Shown here: positions 53,927 through 63,797 of the stretch, one piece after another | Layout: every line of letters begins with the position of its first letter | Position numbering within the stretch: the stretch's first letter is position 1 | Origin: Agriotes lineatus | Taxonomy: Eukaryota; Arthropoda; Insecta; Coleoptera; Elateridae | Direction of reading: 5' to 3' | Assembly: GCA_940337035.1 (NCBI GenBank) | Contig: CALNHX010002993.1 | Location: forward strand, 62,001 to 126,000 | DNA length: 64,000 bases | Notes under the pieces: generated by a model | What the model was told of the DNA's origin: nothing | The model's database searches: none | What the model saw: the letters and a program-made list of their open reading frames with translations, nothing else | Translations under genes and position numbers: made by a program

Positions 53927-54306
53927 CAGAGCCAGTAGATATAGGAGAGTACCGCCATTCTTTGATCCGTGAAATGCCGCCATCGCCGCCATTTTTGTTC
54001 CCATCAGCAATAACTGATTGAGTTATGCCTAAAATTTTACTTGAAATTGGCAAGACTGTAAGTCTATTTCAAATTCGAGGTTAGCAGTTTATGTTTTGCG
54101 TCAGTTTGTGTCAGAATTGATGCAAAACCTAACCTGCTAACCTCGAATTTGACATAGACTTACAGTCTTGCCAATTTTAAGTAAAGTTTTGGATTGCCAA
54201 CAAACGTCACGTTGACGGAATTGTGTTAGAAACCTCAAAGTGACGCATATGTCAGAGGAATAAACATGGCGGACGTGGCGGTACTCTCCTATATCTACTG
54301 GCTCTG
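53927..54306. mobile_element. hAT-type MITE, 8-bp duplication ATCACATA
   Basis: CAGAGCCAGTAGATATAGGA at the left and its complement at the right; ATCACATA is repeated at 53919-53926 and 54307-54314. Interior holds a further palindrome (54029-54200) with the AAGACTGTAAGTCTA and TGCTAACCTCGAATTTGACA core. It lies within another MITE of the 21115 family. Confidence 0.88.
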
Positions 54307-54318
54307 ATCACATATAAG

Positions 54319-54575
54319 GTCACTAGATTAATACACTAAGTGTAAGGTAACGTCATTCCATTCCTCGCGTGAGAATGTGAGAAAATTGTGAGATAAAGAT
54401 AACAAATACAAATTTCCCAAGTGCAATAAGGAAGACATTAGTTTTTGGGGATTTTCTTTTTGGTGTAATGGCACTGCTGTAAAATCAAATTATTGTTAGT
54501 TTTTGTTTTTATCCCCAGTTGGAGAAAATTGTGCGACAAGGATAGATATAAAAAATCACTAATGGCGGTATAGTA
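54319..54575. mobile_element. Partial MITE of the 21115 family
   Basis: GTCACTAGATTAATACACTA and GTGTAAGGTAACGTCATTCC equal the inverted right end of 21115-21485; the other end (AATGGCGGTATAGTATTCC) is diverged or truncated. Confidence 0.7.
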
Positions 54576-55129
54576 TTCCAACCAAAAATTGGAAAGTTAT
54601 TTAAAATCCAGTACATCATGAAAAGTGTAAGTCATGTCTAAGTTGGTTTCATACAATCAGTAAATAATATTCTAATGTCAATCAGAGCTGTGCAGTACTT
54701 GAGTACAAGTACTCAGTAACTGTACTCTGAGTACTTTTAGTGTACTCGGTACTCAGTCCAGGAGTACATTTTTTGAAATGTACTTGTACTTGTATTTGAC
54801 GCATTTACGTGTACTCAAGTACATATCCCTGTACTTGAATACATTTTCGGGTACTCCAATACATTTACGTGTACTCGAATACATTTACGTGTACTCGAAT
54901 ACATTTTTGGGCACTCGAATACAGGTACCTAGATTAATTATATGTTCTTAATTACTAGACCTTGGGTAGTAAAAGAATCAGAATTTTAGATGTTTTGCAT
55001 AATGATAAAGAGATTAAATTACTTTTATAATTTATTTAATGTTTGCTAACATACAGTTTTCGATGTACAGAAAGAAAACGTGTTCTTTTTATGAAATATT
55101 ATAGAAAAGTTCTTTAATTTTATTTATGT

Positions 55130-55240
55130 TTGCCATCATTGGCCGCAGTAGAACGATTATTTTCATTCGCTACACTGGTAAACAGACCACTTTGCCATGC
55201 CCTGACAGATGACAATTTTGAAAAACTTAAAAGCCAATAA
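55130..55240 (+). pseudogene. hAT transposase C-terminal (dimerisation) relic
   Basis: Plus strand: LAAVERLFSFATLVNRP, LTDDNFEKLKSQ then TAA. The ERxFSxA...R...L.D.NFE.L order is that of the hATC dimerisation domain at the very end of hAT transposases. Upstream coding sequence is gone. AATAAA overlaps the stop. Confidence 0.75.
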
Positions 55241-55330
55241 AATAGGACTTCAAAAATGTTATGTTTTGTTTTTACCATTGTTCCGCCATTGCATTCCTCT
55301 GTACTCGGTACTCTGTACTTGTAGGGTCTA

Positions 55331-55826
55331 GGACACAACCCCCACTGTCCATAACGCCCACCATGTCCATAACCTCCACCGTGTCCATAACCCCCACCGA
55401 CGATTTGGGCCATAACCTCCACCGTGTCCATAACCCCCACCGTCGGGTTTGTTCGTAATTTAAACTGTGCCCATAACCCCCACCGTCGGTTTGGTCCATA
55501 ACCTCCACCGTGTCCATAACGCCCACCGAAGATTTGGTCCATAACCTCCACCGTGTCCATAACCCCCACCGACGATTTGGGCCATAACCTCCACCGTGTC
55601 CATAACCTCCACCGTCGGATGTGTTCGTAATGTCAACTGTGTCCATAACCCCCACCGACGATTTGGGCCATAACGCCCACCGTGCCCATAACCTCCACCG
55701 TCGGGTTCGTTCGTAATTTCAACTGTGTCCATAACCCCCACCGACGATTTGGGCCATAACGCCCACCGTGCCCATAACCTCCACCGTCCATAACCCCCAC
55801 CTCGTCCATAACCCCCACCGTCGGCT
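55331..55826. repeat. Minisatellite, left arm
   Basis: Units of 18 (GGTGGAGGTTATGGACAC on the minus strand) and 25 bases (with GCCCAAATCGTC) alternate over about 495 bases. One frame would read GGYGHGGGYGPNR, but 43-base dimers rotate the frame, so a coding role is unlikely. Confidence 0.9.
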
Positions 55827-56838
55827 TTGTTCGTAAGTTTTCAGAGTTTAAAAATGAACTTGAAACATTGCTAGACGGATCGGCAAAATGCCAAGGGCAT
55901 ATAAAATTAACGAAACCGTTCGTTTGGACTTTCCTATTTTGTAAAGACAAACGCTATCTAATACAGTGACCGCCAAAAAGTAAGTCATATACGGGAAAAT
56001 TATTTATTATTGGTTTCTGAAAAAATTTCATTCTTGATAAAAGTGTGTGCATCTTCTGGAAGTCGTTTTACGATTGTTCTATTTGTCAAATGACTTAGGG
56101 TGTGGCGCGAAATTTAAATAGTCTGAAAAAAAATCCTACTGATGGATAAGATGAGAACTGTGCCGCCACTGGCGTATGTCGTACTGCTATTATGTTAGGG
56201 ATCGAACTGGAACATTTATCAAAGCTTTTTTGTGAAGAAAACCAGTTTATTTACATACTTTACATATTTATTTATTTTTAATTTCTTGGCGTAAAAGAGA
56301 ACACAGACCAAATCTTAAATTTGTCGGCCAAAACAATAAAGTCCGCCAAAAATATATAATTATCTAAAAATTAAGAGAGTAAAAATAAGCAATAATAATT
56401 ACTTAGTACAAGTGTTTGAGATGAATTGCATCCCGTAACTAGCTACACAGTCAGAAAAGGAAGAATATAGCTACAGGTTACATTATTATTAATTAAAGGT
56501 AATTAACTACTACCTAAAACTAAAAAAATATATTATATATATAACACACAAAATTTACAGAACATTAAAGTATAAATTAAAGGTATACCTTAAATGGTTC
56601 TGTAATTACGTAAGTCCGACAGATCGAACACCTCGAATCTACTGTAGCAGGATTATTAACATTATTATTAACTAAATGTAATTAATTACTACCTAAATGT
56701 ATAAACATATATATAATATACAAAATTTACAGAATAATTCAAATTTACGTAAGTCTGACAGACGTAAAATCTAAATCTAAAAATATACATATTACATAAT
56801 ATATACAAAATTTACAGAATCATTAAAATTTGAATTAA

Positions 56839-58053
56839 CCCTGCAGTGGTCGCGCCAAGTCTCACAGACCCGATAAATACGTTATTGAGTGGAAATTTGT
56901 TAAAGGGGGTGTAAGAGTGTTTGTTGTGCGTTTTGGTACCGTTTAATTTTAGACTTGGTTGCCTCCCGATAACCGGCATAAGCACAGTTGTTAGTGTTAG
57001 TGAGTTATTTGGAAAAAAGTCTGTGAGACTTGGCGCGACCATTTACGTTTGTGAAATTGTTTTGCGTTCTTGATTTTTTTACATTCAATGTAGCTGCAAT
57101 GAACTCACAAATAATTTATGTTGCAAACAACATCGACGTTAGTATACTAAGGCGTCAATGTATACAAAAATTAGCTTTGATTCTAACAAATGACCAATTA
57201 CATCGGCGATAACTACTCAATAGTTTTCCCTCGGAAATCCATCTAAGAAGAGAAGAAGTAGCTGGAACCTCTTCAGACCATCTAGTAAATGACCCTAATA
57301 ACCCCACAATTAAAAAACGAGCTTTTATTTGAAATCGGCAGTGAAGTACGCCGAAATCGTCATTAAAATACGAGAAATCGGCAGTGAAGTAATCCATTGT
57401 TTTACGACTTTTTTGTAGGTGGCGAGGCGACAGATAATCGTCACTCGACCGAACATAACCTACAAAAGTTGGTTAAAATGTTGTAATGTCACGATTTGTC
57501 GATTTCAAATAAAACATAGTGTACACCTCGGCACTGAAGTTCCTTTTTATCCCACATGTGGTTTATTTGCTTTGGCCCTACGGGCCTCGGCAACTAAATC
57601 CACATTTGTGACAAAAAGCTATACTTCAGTGCATTGGTATACAAACTACTATTTTCCAAAAAAATAGCAAAAAAAATTTGTTTTGTAAAAATAAATTGTG
57701 TTTATCGCATGCAGAGCTTTTGTGCACTACTTGTGCATTCTTGAACCAAAATGACGAAAATTAATTGTTTTGTTCTACCTCTTAGCATTAAAAACATTGT
57801 TCTGTCCATAAATGTATATTATAGAAAATTAAAATCTTGAAATTCATCAGAGGCTGTGTTTACTATTATGAAGTTAGCATGATCTACAAAAACCTTTAAA
57901 ACTGAAACTGAAATATAACTGAAAATCTTGGTAATAGTAAATAAACATCTCATATTAAAACTTATTGTCATATAAAAATGGTTCTTAATTTTTTGGTTTG
58001 AGAAACTTGGTGCGACCAGCCGTGTCATGAAATTGGGCGAGACCACTGCAGGG
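56839..58053. mobile_element. piggyBac-like MITE, left-arm copy
   Basis: CCCTGCAGTGGTCGCGCC at one end and GGGCGAGACCACTGCAGGG at the other, TTAA on both sides (56835-56838, 58054-58057): the piggyBac signature. The subterminal motif CCAAGTCTCACAGAC recurs inverted at 57008-57030. 1215 bp, no transposase. Confidence 0.88.
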
Positions 58054-58398
58054 TTAAAGGTAAACCCTAAGTGGTTCTGTGATTATGTAGGTCCGACAGA
58101 TCGGGCACCTTGAATCCACTGTAGCAGGATTGTATGACTGCGTTGTGCAATACCCCCACAGTAGATGGCCGCAATTCGACAAAACATAATTGCGCCTCCG
58201 ACTGCTACATATGACACAAGCGTCGCTTGGGGGCAGGTTCTCGTCTGCTTCTGAAAATGTAAGTGTTGTCATTAGATTTTCAAAACATTCTGAATATATT
58301 TCTGTAATAGAGTAGTTACCGTCATCGTATCCGATGCCCCTGAATGGATTTTCCGGCTGAACTTCGTCGGTTTGAAAAGCTTCCACTGAAATAATCAT
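58054..58398 (-). CDS. Small RING-finger ORF, left-arm copy
   Basis: Same as the right-arm copy at 60116-60460 except Leu for Pro after the CGH motif. See that entry. Whether it is expressed is unknown. Confidence 0.6.
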   Translation of the reverse strand: MIISVEAFQTDEVQPENPFRGIGYDDGNYSITEIYSECFENLMTTLTFSEADENLPPSDACVICSSRRRNYVLSNCGHLLWGYCTTQSYNPATVDSRCPICRTYIITEPLRVYL

Positions 58399-58663
58399 CA
58401 CTTTAGTTTTAATAAAAAAAATTTTAGGTTTGCCTGTTCTAAAATGGAACGTATTACAGTTAGTAAAAACTGGTGTTACAATATTTAGTGCTCCTGTAGG
58501 AGTTCTCAAAACCGCTTTAAAAAATTATGATTCCAAAATAAACAAAAAACGTCCGTGGAATGAGAGTCCGATTAGTATACAGGGTGTATAATATAAACTA
58601 GAACAATATGGATGAAGTTTAAATTTTAATTCGTTTCTCAGGCAGTGAAATTTGGCATACTGG

Positions 58664-58939
58664 TTTATTTATTTATGTCGTGCTCAGCCAACAGCCGTTA
58701 GGCCAGTTATAGGCGTCGCTGTACATTTATGGGGACTTCCAACCACACTAACGACTGTCATGATGTTATTATGACATCCGGGACCAAGTATTTCCGTGGC
58801 AACCGTACCACGAGGCGCCGAGCGAAGCAGCCGTGGAACTCCCATCCAAGTTCTGACCAGAAAGAGCTTTGCTTAACTCTACCGATCGAACGTGGACGCT
58901 TGTTCAAGCTACACCACCCGGGACCTAATACACCACCCG
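58664..58939 (-). mobile_element. 5S-rRNA-derived SINE, left-arm copy
   Basis: Inverted copy of 59575-59850. Confidence 0.65.
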
Positions 58940-59156
58940 GGACCTTAGTTGTAGTAGTAAGTGCTACGGTCGAACAGCCTCCGTACAAAATTATTTACAC
59001 CAGGGTGTCACAAACAGGGGGGGGGCTGGTTTATTTCCCTTGTAGATTTTTATAATCTTCAATTGTTTTACCAGTTTGACTCCATAATATCATTCTGCGA
59101 TAAAGAATGCATACGGTGGTGGGTGTTCTTGATTTTTTCTGTATGGCTAGCTATTT

Positions 59157-59356
59157 TACAGAAAAAATCGATTAAAATAATTTTCTACGTCAAAATTATC
59201 TCAAACACATTTATTAACTTTCGGTTCACAAAACTGAAGGATAATTGATAACAACTAAGGGCTAACTAATTGCAAAACGTAATATTGCAGTTCTTAAACA
59301 ATAATGGTTGTCCAAATGAATATTGCGAAAACAAATTGCCAACAAAAAAATGATAA
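59157..59356. other. Unique spacer at the palindrome centre
   Basis: About 200 AT-rich bases between the arms. No ORF or motif. The arms next to it end CTGTATGGCTAGCTATTTTA. Confidence 0.8.
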
Positions 59357-59574
59357 AATAGCTAGCCATACAGAAAAAATCAAGAACACCCACCACCGTA
59401 TGCATTCTTTATCGCAGAATGATATTATGGAGTCAAACTGGTAAAACAATTGAAGATTATAAAAATCTACAAGGGAAATAAACCAGCCCCCCCCCCCTGT
59501 TTGTGACACCCTGGTGTAAATAATTTTGTACGGAGGCTGTTCGACCGTAGCACTTACTACTACAACTAAGGTCC

Positions 59575-59850
59575 CGGGTGGTGTATTAGGTCCCGGGTGG
59601 TGTAGCTTGAACAAGCGTCCACGTTCGATCGGTAGAGTTAAGCAAAGCTCTTTCTGGTCAGAACTTGGATGGGAGTTCCACGGCTGCTTCGCTCGGCGCC
59701 TCGTGGTACGGTTGCCACGGAAATACTTGGTCCCGGATGTCATAATAACATCATGACAGTCGTTAGTGTGGTTGGAAGTCCCCATAAATGTACAGCGACG
59801 CCTATAACTGGCCTAACGGCTGTTGGCTGAGCACGACATAAATAAATAAA
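59575..59850 (+). mobile_element. 5S-rRNA-derived SINE, right-arm copy
   Basis: GATCGGTAGAGTTAAGCAAA and GGTCAGAACTTGGATGGGAG (59620-59685) match the internal promoter region of 5S rRNA (GTTAAGCA, GGTCAGTACTTGGATGGG). A non-5S body follows (GGCCTAACGGCTGTTGGCTG) and an ATAAATAAATAAA tail. This is the layout of 5S-headed SINEs (SINE3 type). The start is uncertain; a duplicated GGTCCCGGGTGGTGTA precedes it. Confidence 0.65.
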
Positions 59851-60115
59851 CCAGTATGCCAAATTTCACTGCCTGAGAAACGAATTAAAATTTAAACTTC
59901 ATCCATATTGTTCTAGTTTATATTATACACCCTGTATACTAATCGGACTCTCATTCCACGGACGTTTTTTGTTTATTTTGGAATCATAATTTTTTAAAGC
60001 GGTTTTGAGAACTCCTACAGGAGCACTAAATATTGTAACACCAGTTTTTACTAACTGTAATACGTTCCATTTTAGAACAGGCAAACCTAAAATTTTTTTT
60101 ATTAAAACTAAAGTG

Positions 60116-60460
60116 ATGATTATTTCAGTGGAAGCTTTTCAAACCGACGAAGTTCAGCCGGAAAATCCATTCAGGGGCATCGGATACGATGACGGTAACT
60201 ACTCTATTACAGAAATATATTCAGAATGTTTTGAAAATCTAATGACAACACTTACATTTTCAGAAGCAGACGAGAACCTGCCCCCAAGCGACGCTTGTGT
60301 CATATGTAGCAGTCGGAGGCGCAATTATGTTTTGTCGAATTGCGGCCATCCACTGTGGGGGTATTGCACAACGCAGTCATACAATCCTGCTACAGTGGAT
60401 TCAAGGTGCCCGATCTGTCGGACCTACATAATCACAGAACCACTTAGGGTTTACCTTTAA
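60116..60460 (+). CDS. Small RING-finger ORF, right-arm copy
   Basis: 114 residues from the first in-frame ATG; the frame stays open upstream to about 59990, and TTATTTCAG (60120-60128) could be a splice acceptor, so the true start is unknown. RING at 60296-60428: CVIC, 11 residues, CGH, then PLW in place of the expected Cys, GYC, 13 residues, CPIC. The H-x2-C ligand is Trp, so one zinc site is incomplete. The C-terminus CRTYIITEPLRVYL resembles IAP-type RING ends. The stop TAA is part of the TTAA target of the piggyBac-like MITE. An E3 ligase origin is likely; activity is doubtful. Confidence 0.65.
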   Translation: MIISVEAFQTDEVQPENPFRGIGYDDGNYSITEIYSECFENLMTTLTFSEADENLPPSDACVICSSRRRNYVLSNCGHPLWGYCTTQSYNPATVDSRCPICRTYIITEPLRVYL

Positions 60461-61673
60461 CCCTGCAGTGGTCTCGCCCAATTTCTTGACACGGCTGGTC
60501 GCACCAAGTTTCTCAAACCAAAAAATTAAGAACCATTTTTATATGACAATAAGTTTTAATATGAGATGTTTATTCACTATTACCAAGATTTTCAGTTATA
60601 TTTCAGTTTCAGTTTTAAAGGTTTTTGTAGATCATGCTAACTTCATAATAGTAAACACAGCCTCTGATGAATTTCAAGATTTTAATTTTCTATATACATT
60701 TATGGACAGAACAATGTTTTTAATGCTAAGAGGTAGAACAAAACAATTAATTTTCGTCATTTTGGTTCAAGAATGCACAAGTAGTGCACAAAAGCTCTGC
60801 ATGCGATAAACACAATTTATTTTTACAAAACAAATTTTTTTTGCTATTTTTTTGGAAAATAGTAGTTTGTATACCAATGCACTGAAGTATAGCTTTTTGT
60901 CACAAATGTGGATTTAGTTGCCGAGGCCCATAGGGCCAAAGCAAATAAACCACATGTGGGATAAAAAGGAACTTCAGTGCCGAGGTGTACACTATGTTTT
61001 ATTTGAAATCGACAAATCGTGACATTACAACATTTTAACCAACTTTTGTAGGTTATGTTCGGTCGAGTGACGATTATCTGTCGCCTCGCCACCTACAAAA
61101 AAGTCGTAAAACAATGGATTACTTCACTGCCGATTTCTCGTATTTTAATGACGATTTCGGCGTACTTCACTGCCGATTTCAAATAAAAGCTCGTTTTTTA
61201 ATTGTGGGGTTATTAGGGTCATTTACTAGATGGTCTGAAGAGGTTCCAGCTACTTCTTCTCTTCTTAGATGGATTTCCGAGGGAAAACTATTGAGTAGTT
61301 ATCGCCGATGTAATTGGTCATTTGTTAGAATCAAAGCTAATTTTTGTATACATTGACGCCTTAGTATACTAACGTCGATGTTGTTTGCAACATAAATTAT
61401 TTGTGAGTTCATTGCAGCTACATTGAATGTAAAAAAATCAAGAACGCAAAACAATTTTACAAACGTAAATGGTCGCGCCAAGTCTCACAGACTTTTTTCC
61501 AAATAACTCACTAACACTAACAACTGTGCTTATGCCGGTTATCGGGAGGCAACCAAGTCTAAAAATTAAACGGTACCAAAACGCACAACAAACACTCTTA
61601 CACCCCCTTTAACAAATTTCCACTCAATAACGTATTTATCGGGTCTGTGAGACTTGGCGCGACCACTGCAGGG
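60461..61673. mobile_element. piggyBac-like MITE, right-arm copy
   Basis: CCCTGCAGTGGTCTCGCC to GGCGCGACCACTGCAGGG, TTAA at 60457-60460 and 61674-61677. Inverted counterpart of 56839-58053. The open stretches inside (60468, 60844, 61114, 61299) have no recognisable domains. Confidence 0.88.
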
Positions 61674-61734
61674 TTAATTCAAATTTTAATGATTCTGTAA
61701 ATTTTGTATATATTATGTAATATGTATATTTTTA

Positions 61735-61960
61735 GATTTAGATTTTACGTCTGTCAGACTTACGTAAATTTGAATTATTCTGTAAATTTTGTATATTATA
61801 TATATGTTTATACATTTAGGTAGTAATTAATTACATTTAGTTAATAATAATGTTAATAATCCTGCTACAGTAGATTCGAGGTGTTCGATCTGTCGGACTT
61901 ACGTAATTACAGAACCATTTAAGGTATACCTTTAATTTATACTTTAATGTTCTGTAAATT
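61735..61960 (+). repeat. Degenerate tandem copies of the RING 3' end
   Basis: CCTGCTACAGTAGATTCGAG...TGTTCGATCTGTCGGACTTACG (61861-61936) repeats the last 25 codons of the RING ORF (NPATVDSRC, ICRTY, ITEP). A shorter third copy with CGTCTGTCAGACTTACG is at 61748. Each is followed by TTCTGTAAATTTTGTRTATTA. Mirrored in the left arm at 56576-56780. Confidence 0.75.
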
Positions 61961-62279
61961 TTGTGTGTTATATATATAATATATTTTTTCTACGGTCACC
62001 TTTAAAACTGACTATTAAGCGCTCACTGTCAATGCGAAAAGTTAGCGATTCACACATTTTTTCCCTAGTAACCATTTTAGCATCGCAACCACGTAAACAA
62101 TGTCTTAATGAAATAATCGCGTCACTTCATTTTACTTTACGCATCGCCATGGCTAACCTGATTATTATTTTAATTCGTCATTTTTCTGGAACTGGCTAAA
62201 ATTATTGACAATTGCATCGCGGTGCCTCCATCATCACGCAACAGATTTATTGAGTTTGTGAGTTTTTGTGAAGTTGAAG

Positions 62280-62453
62280 ATGGAATCTGAAGGTAATTGC
62301 ATCCCGCCTGAAGTATTTGAAGCGACCCAGACAGCAACCAACGAGTGTTGTTGCCGGCCAAATCGCGCGGCCTTTATGAACGGCGGTACAACGACTTCAT
62401 CAAGTGGTGTGTATCGAAATTTCAATTATTTAACAATTTTGTTATTTATTTAG
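62280..62453 (+). pseudogene. N-terminus of a recombinase-like ORF, frameshifted
   Basis: The ATG frame runs to 62453. The conserved part (RGLYERRYNDFIKWC, from about 62351) lies in another frame, consistent with a 2-base insertion at the GTGTTGTTG run. The downstream catalytic region is absent. Confidence 0.45.
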
Positions 62454-62470
62454 AACCGTAGAAAAAATTT

Positions 62471-62593
62471 TGTATGTATTTCGAGTGTAAAGAGCCATTT
62501 TGGTATTCGGTTGCTTTTTCGCGCCTCGCTACCGCTCGGCACGAAACTCGCATCCTCATACCAAAATGGCTGTCTTTACACACTAAATACATA
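62471..62593. repeat. Foldback inside the right-arm insertion
   Basis: TATGTATTTCGAGTGTAAAG, AGCCATTTTGGTAT pairs with ATACCAAAATGGCT, CTTTACACACTAAATACATA around a GC-rich loop (GCCTCGCTACCGCTCGGCAC). Confidence 0.8.
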
Positions 62594-63302
62594 AATATCT
62601 ATTTTTAGTTTTAGGTAGTAGTTAATTACCTTTAATTAATAATAATGTAACCTGTAGCTATATTCTTCCTTTTCTGACTGTGTAGCTAGTTACGGGATGC
62701 AATTCATCTCAAACACTTGTACTAAGTAATTATTATTGCTTATTTTTACTCTCTTAATTTTTAGATAATTATATATTTTTGGCGGACTTTATTGTTTTGG
62801 CCGACAAATTTAAGACTTGGTCTGTGTTCTCTTTTACGCCAAGAAATTAAAAATAAATAAATATGTAAAGTATGTAAATAAACTGGTTTTCTTCACAAAA
62901 AAGCTTTGATAAATGTTCCAGTTCGATCCCTAACATAATAGCAGTACGACATACGCCAGTGGCGGCACAGTTCTCATCTTATCCATCAGTAGGATTTTTT
63001 TTCAGACTATTTAAATTTCGCGCCACACCCTAAGTCATTTGACAAATAGAACAATCGTAAAACGACTTCCAGAAGATGCACAAACTTTTATCAAGAATGA
63101 AATTTTTTCAGAAACCAATAATAAATAATTTTCCCGTATATGACTTACTTTTTGGCGGTCACTGTATTAGATAGCGTTTGTCTTTACAAAATAGGAAAGT
63201 CCAAACGAACGGTTTCGTTAATTTTATATGCCCTTGGCATTTTGCCGATCCGTCTAGCAATGTTTCAAGTTCATTTTTAAACTCTGAAAACTTACGAACA
63301 AA

Positions 63303-63797
63303 GCCGACGGTGGGGGTTATGGACGAGGTGGGGGTTATGGACGGTGGAGGTTATGGGCACGGTGGGCGTTATGGCCCAAATCGTCGGTGGGGGTTATGGA
63401 CACAGTTGAAATTACGAACGAACCCGACGGTGGAGGTTATGGGCACGGTGGGCGTTATGGCCCAAATCGTCGGTGGGGGTTATGGACACAGTTGACATTA
63501 CGAACACATCCGACGGTGGAGGTTATGGACACGGTGGAGGTTATGGCCCAAATCGTCGGTGGGGGTTATGGACACGGTGGAGGTTATGGACCAAATCTTC
63601 GGTGGGCGTTATGGACACGGTGGAGGTTATGGACCAAACCGACGGTGGGGGTTATGGGCACAGTTTAAATTACGAACAAACCCGACGGTGGGGGTTATGG
63701 ACACGGTGGAGGTTATGGCCCAAATCGTCGGTGGGGGTTATGGACACGGTGGAGGTTATGGACATGGTGGGCGTTATGGACAGTGGGGGTTGTGTCC
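63303..63797. repeat. Minisatellite, right arm
   Basis: Inverted copy of 55331-55826; same number and order of 18- and 25-base units. Confidence 0.9.

Larger units (their letters stand above)
55324..59156 (-). repeat. Left arm of the giant palindrome
   Basis: From the outside in: minisatellite, a unit with CAGTGACCGCCAAAAAGTAA (55963), RING 3' fragments (56576-56780), piggyBac-like MITE, RING ORF, 5S-derived SINE, tip. Lacks the 611 bp insertion of the right arm. Confidence 0.9.
61990..62600 (+). mobile_element. 611-bp insertion present only in the right arm
   Basis: The left arm reads straight through TATATTTTTTTAGTTTTAGG, while the right arm has 611 extra bases flanked by ATTTTT(T) (61984-61989, 62601-62605), a likely target duplication. 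It contains a start at 62280 (MESEGNCIPPEVFEA) and, after a 2-base shift, LPAKSRGLYERRYNDFIKWC, which resembles the N-terminal SAM-like domain of tyrosine-recombinase-like proteins from Crypton-type elements. An inner palindrome is at 62471-62593. Confidence 0.7.

Noticed and set aside
55120..55950. Gly/Tyr-rich or Val/Met/Asp-rich protein in the minisatellite
   Set aside because: All frames are open because the repeat lacks stops, and the 43-base dimer shifts frame, so no constant peptide is encoded.
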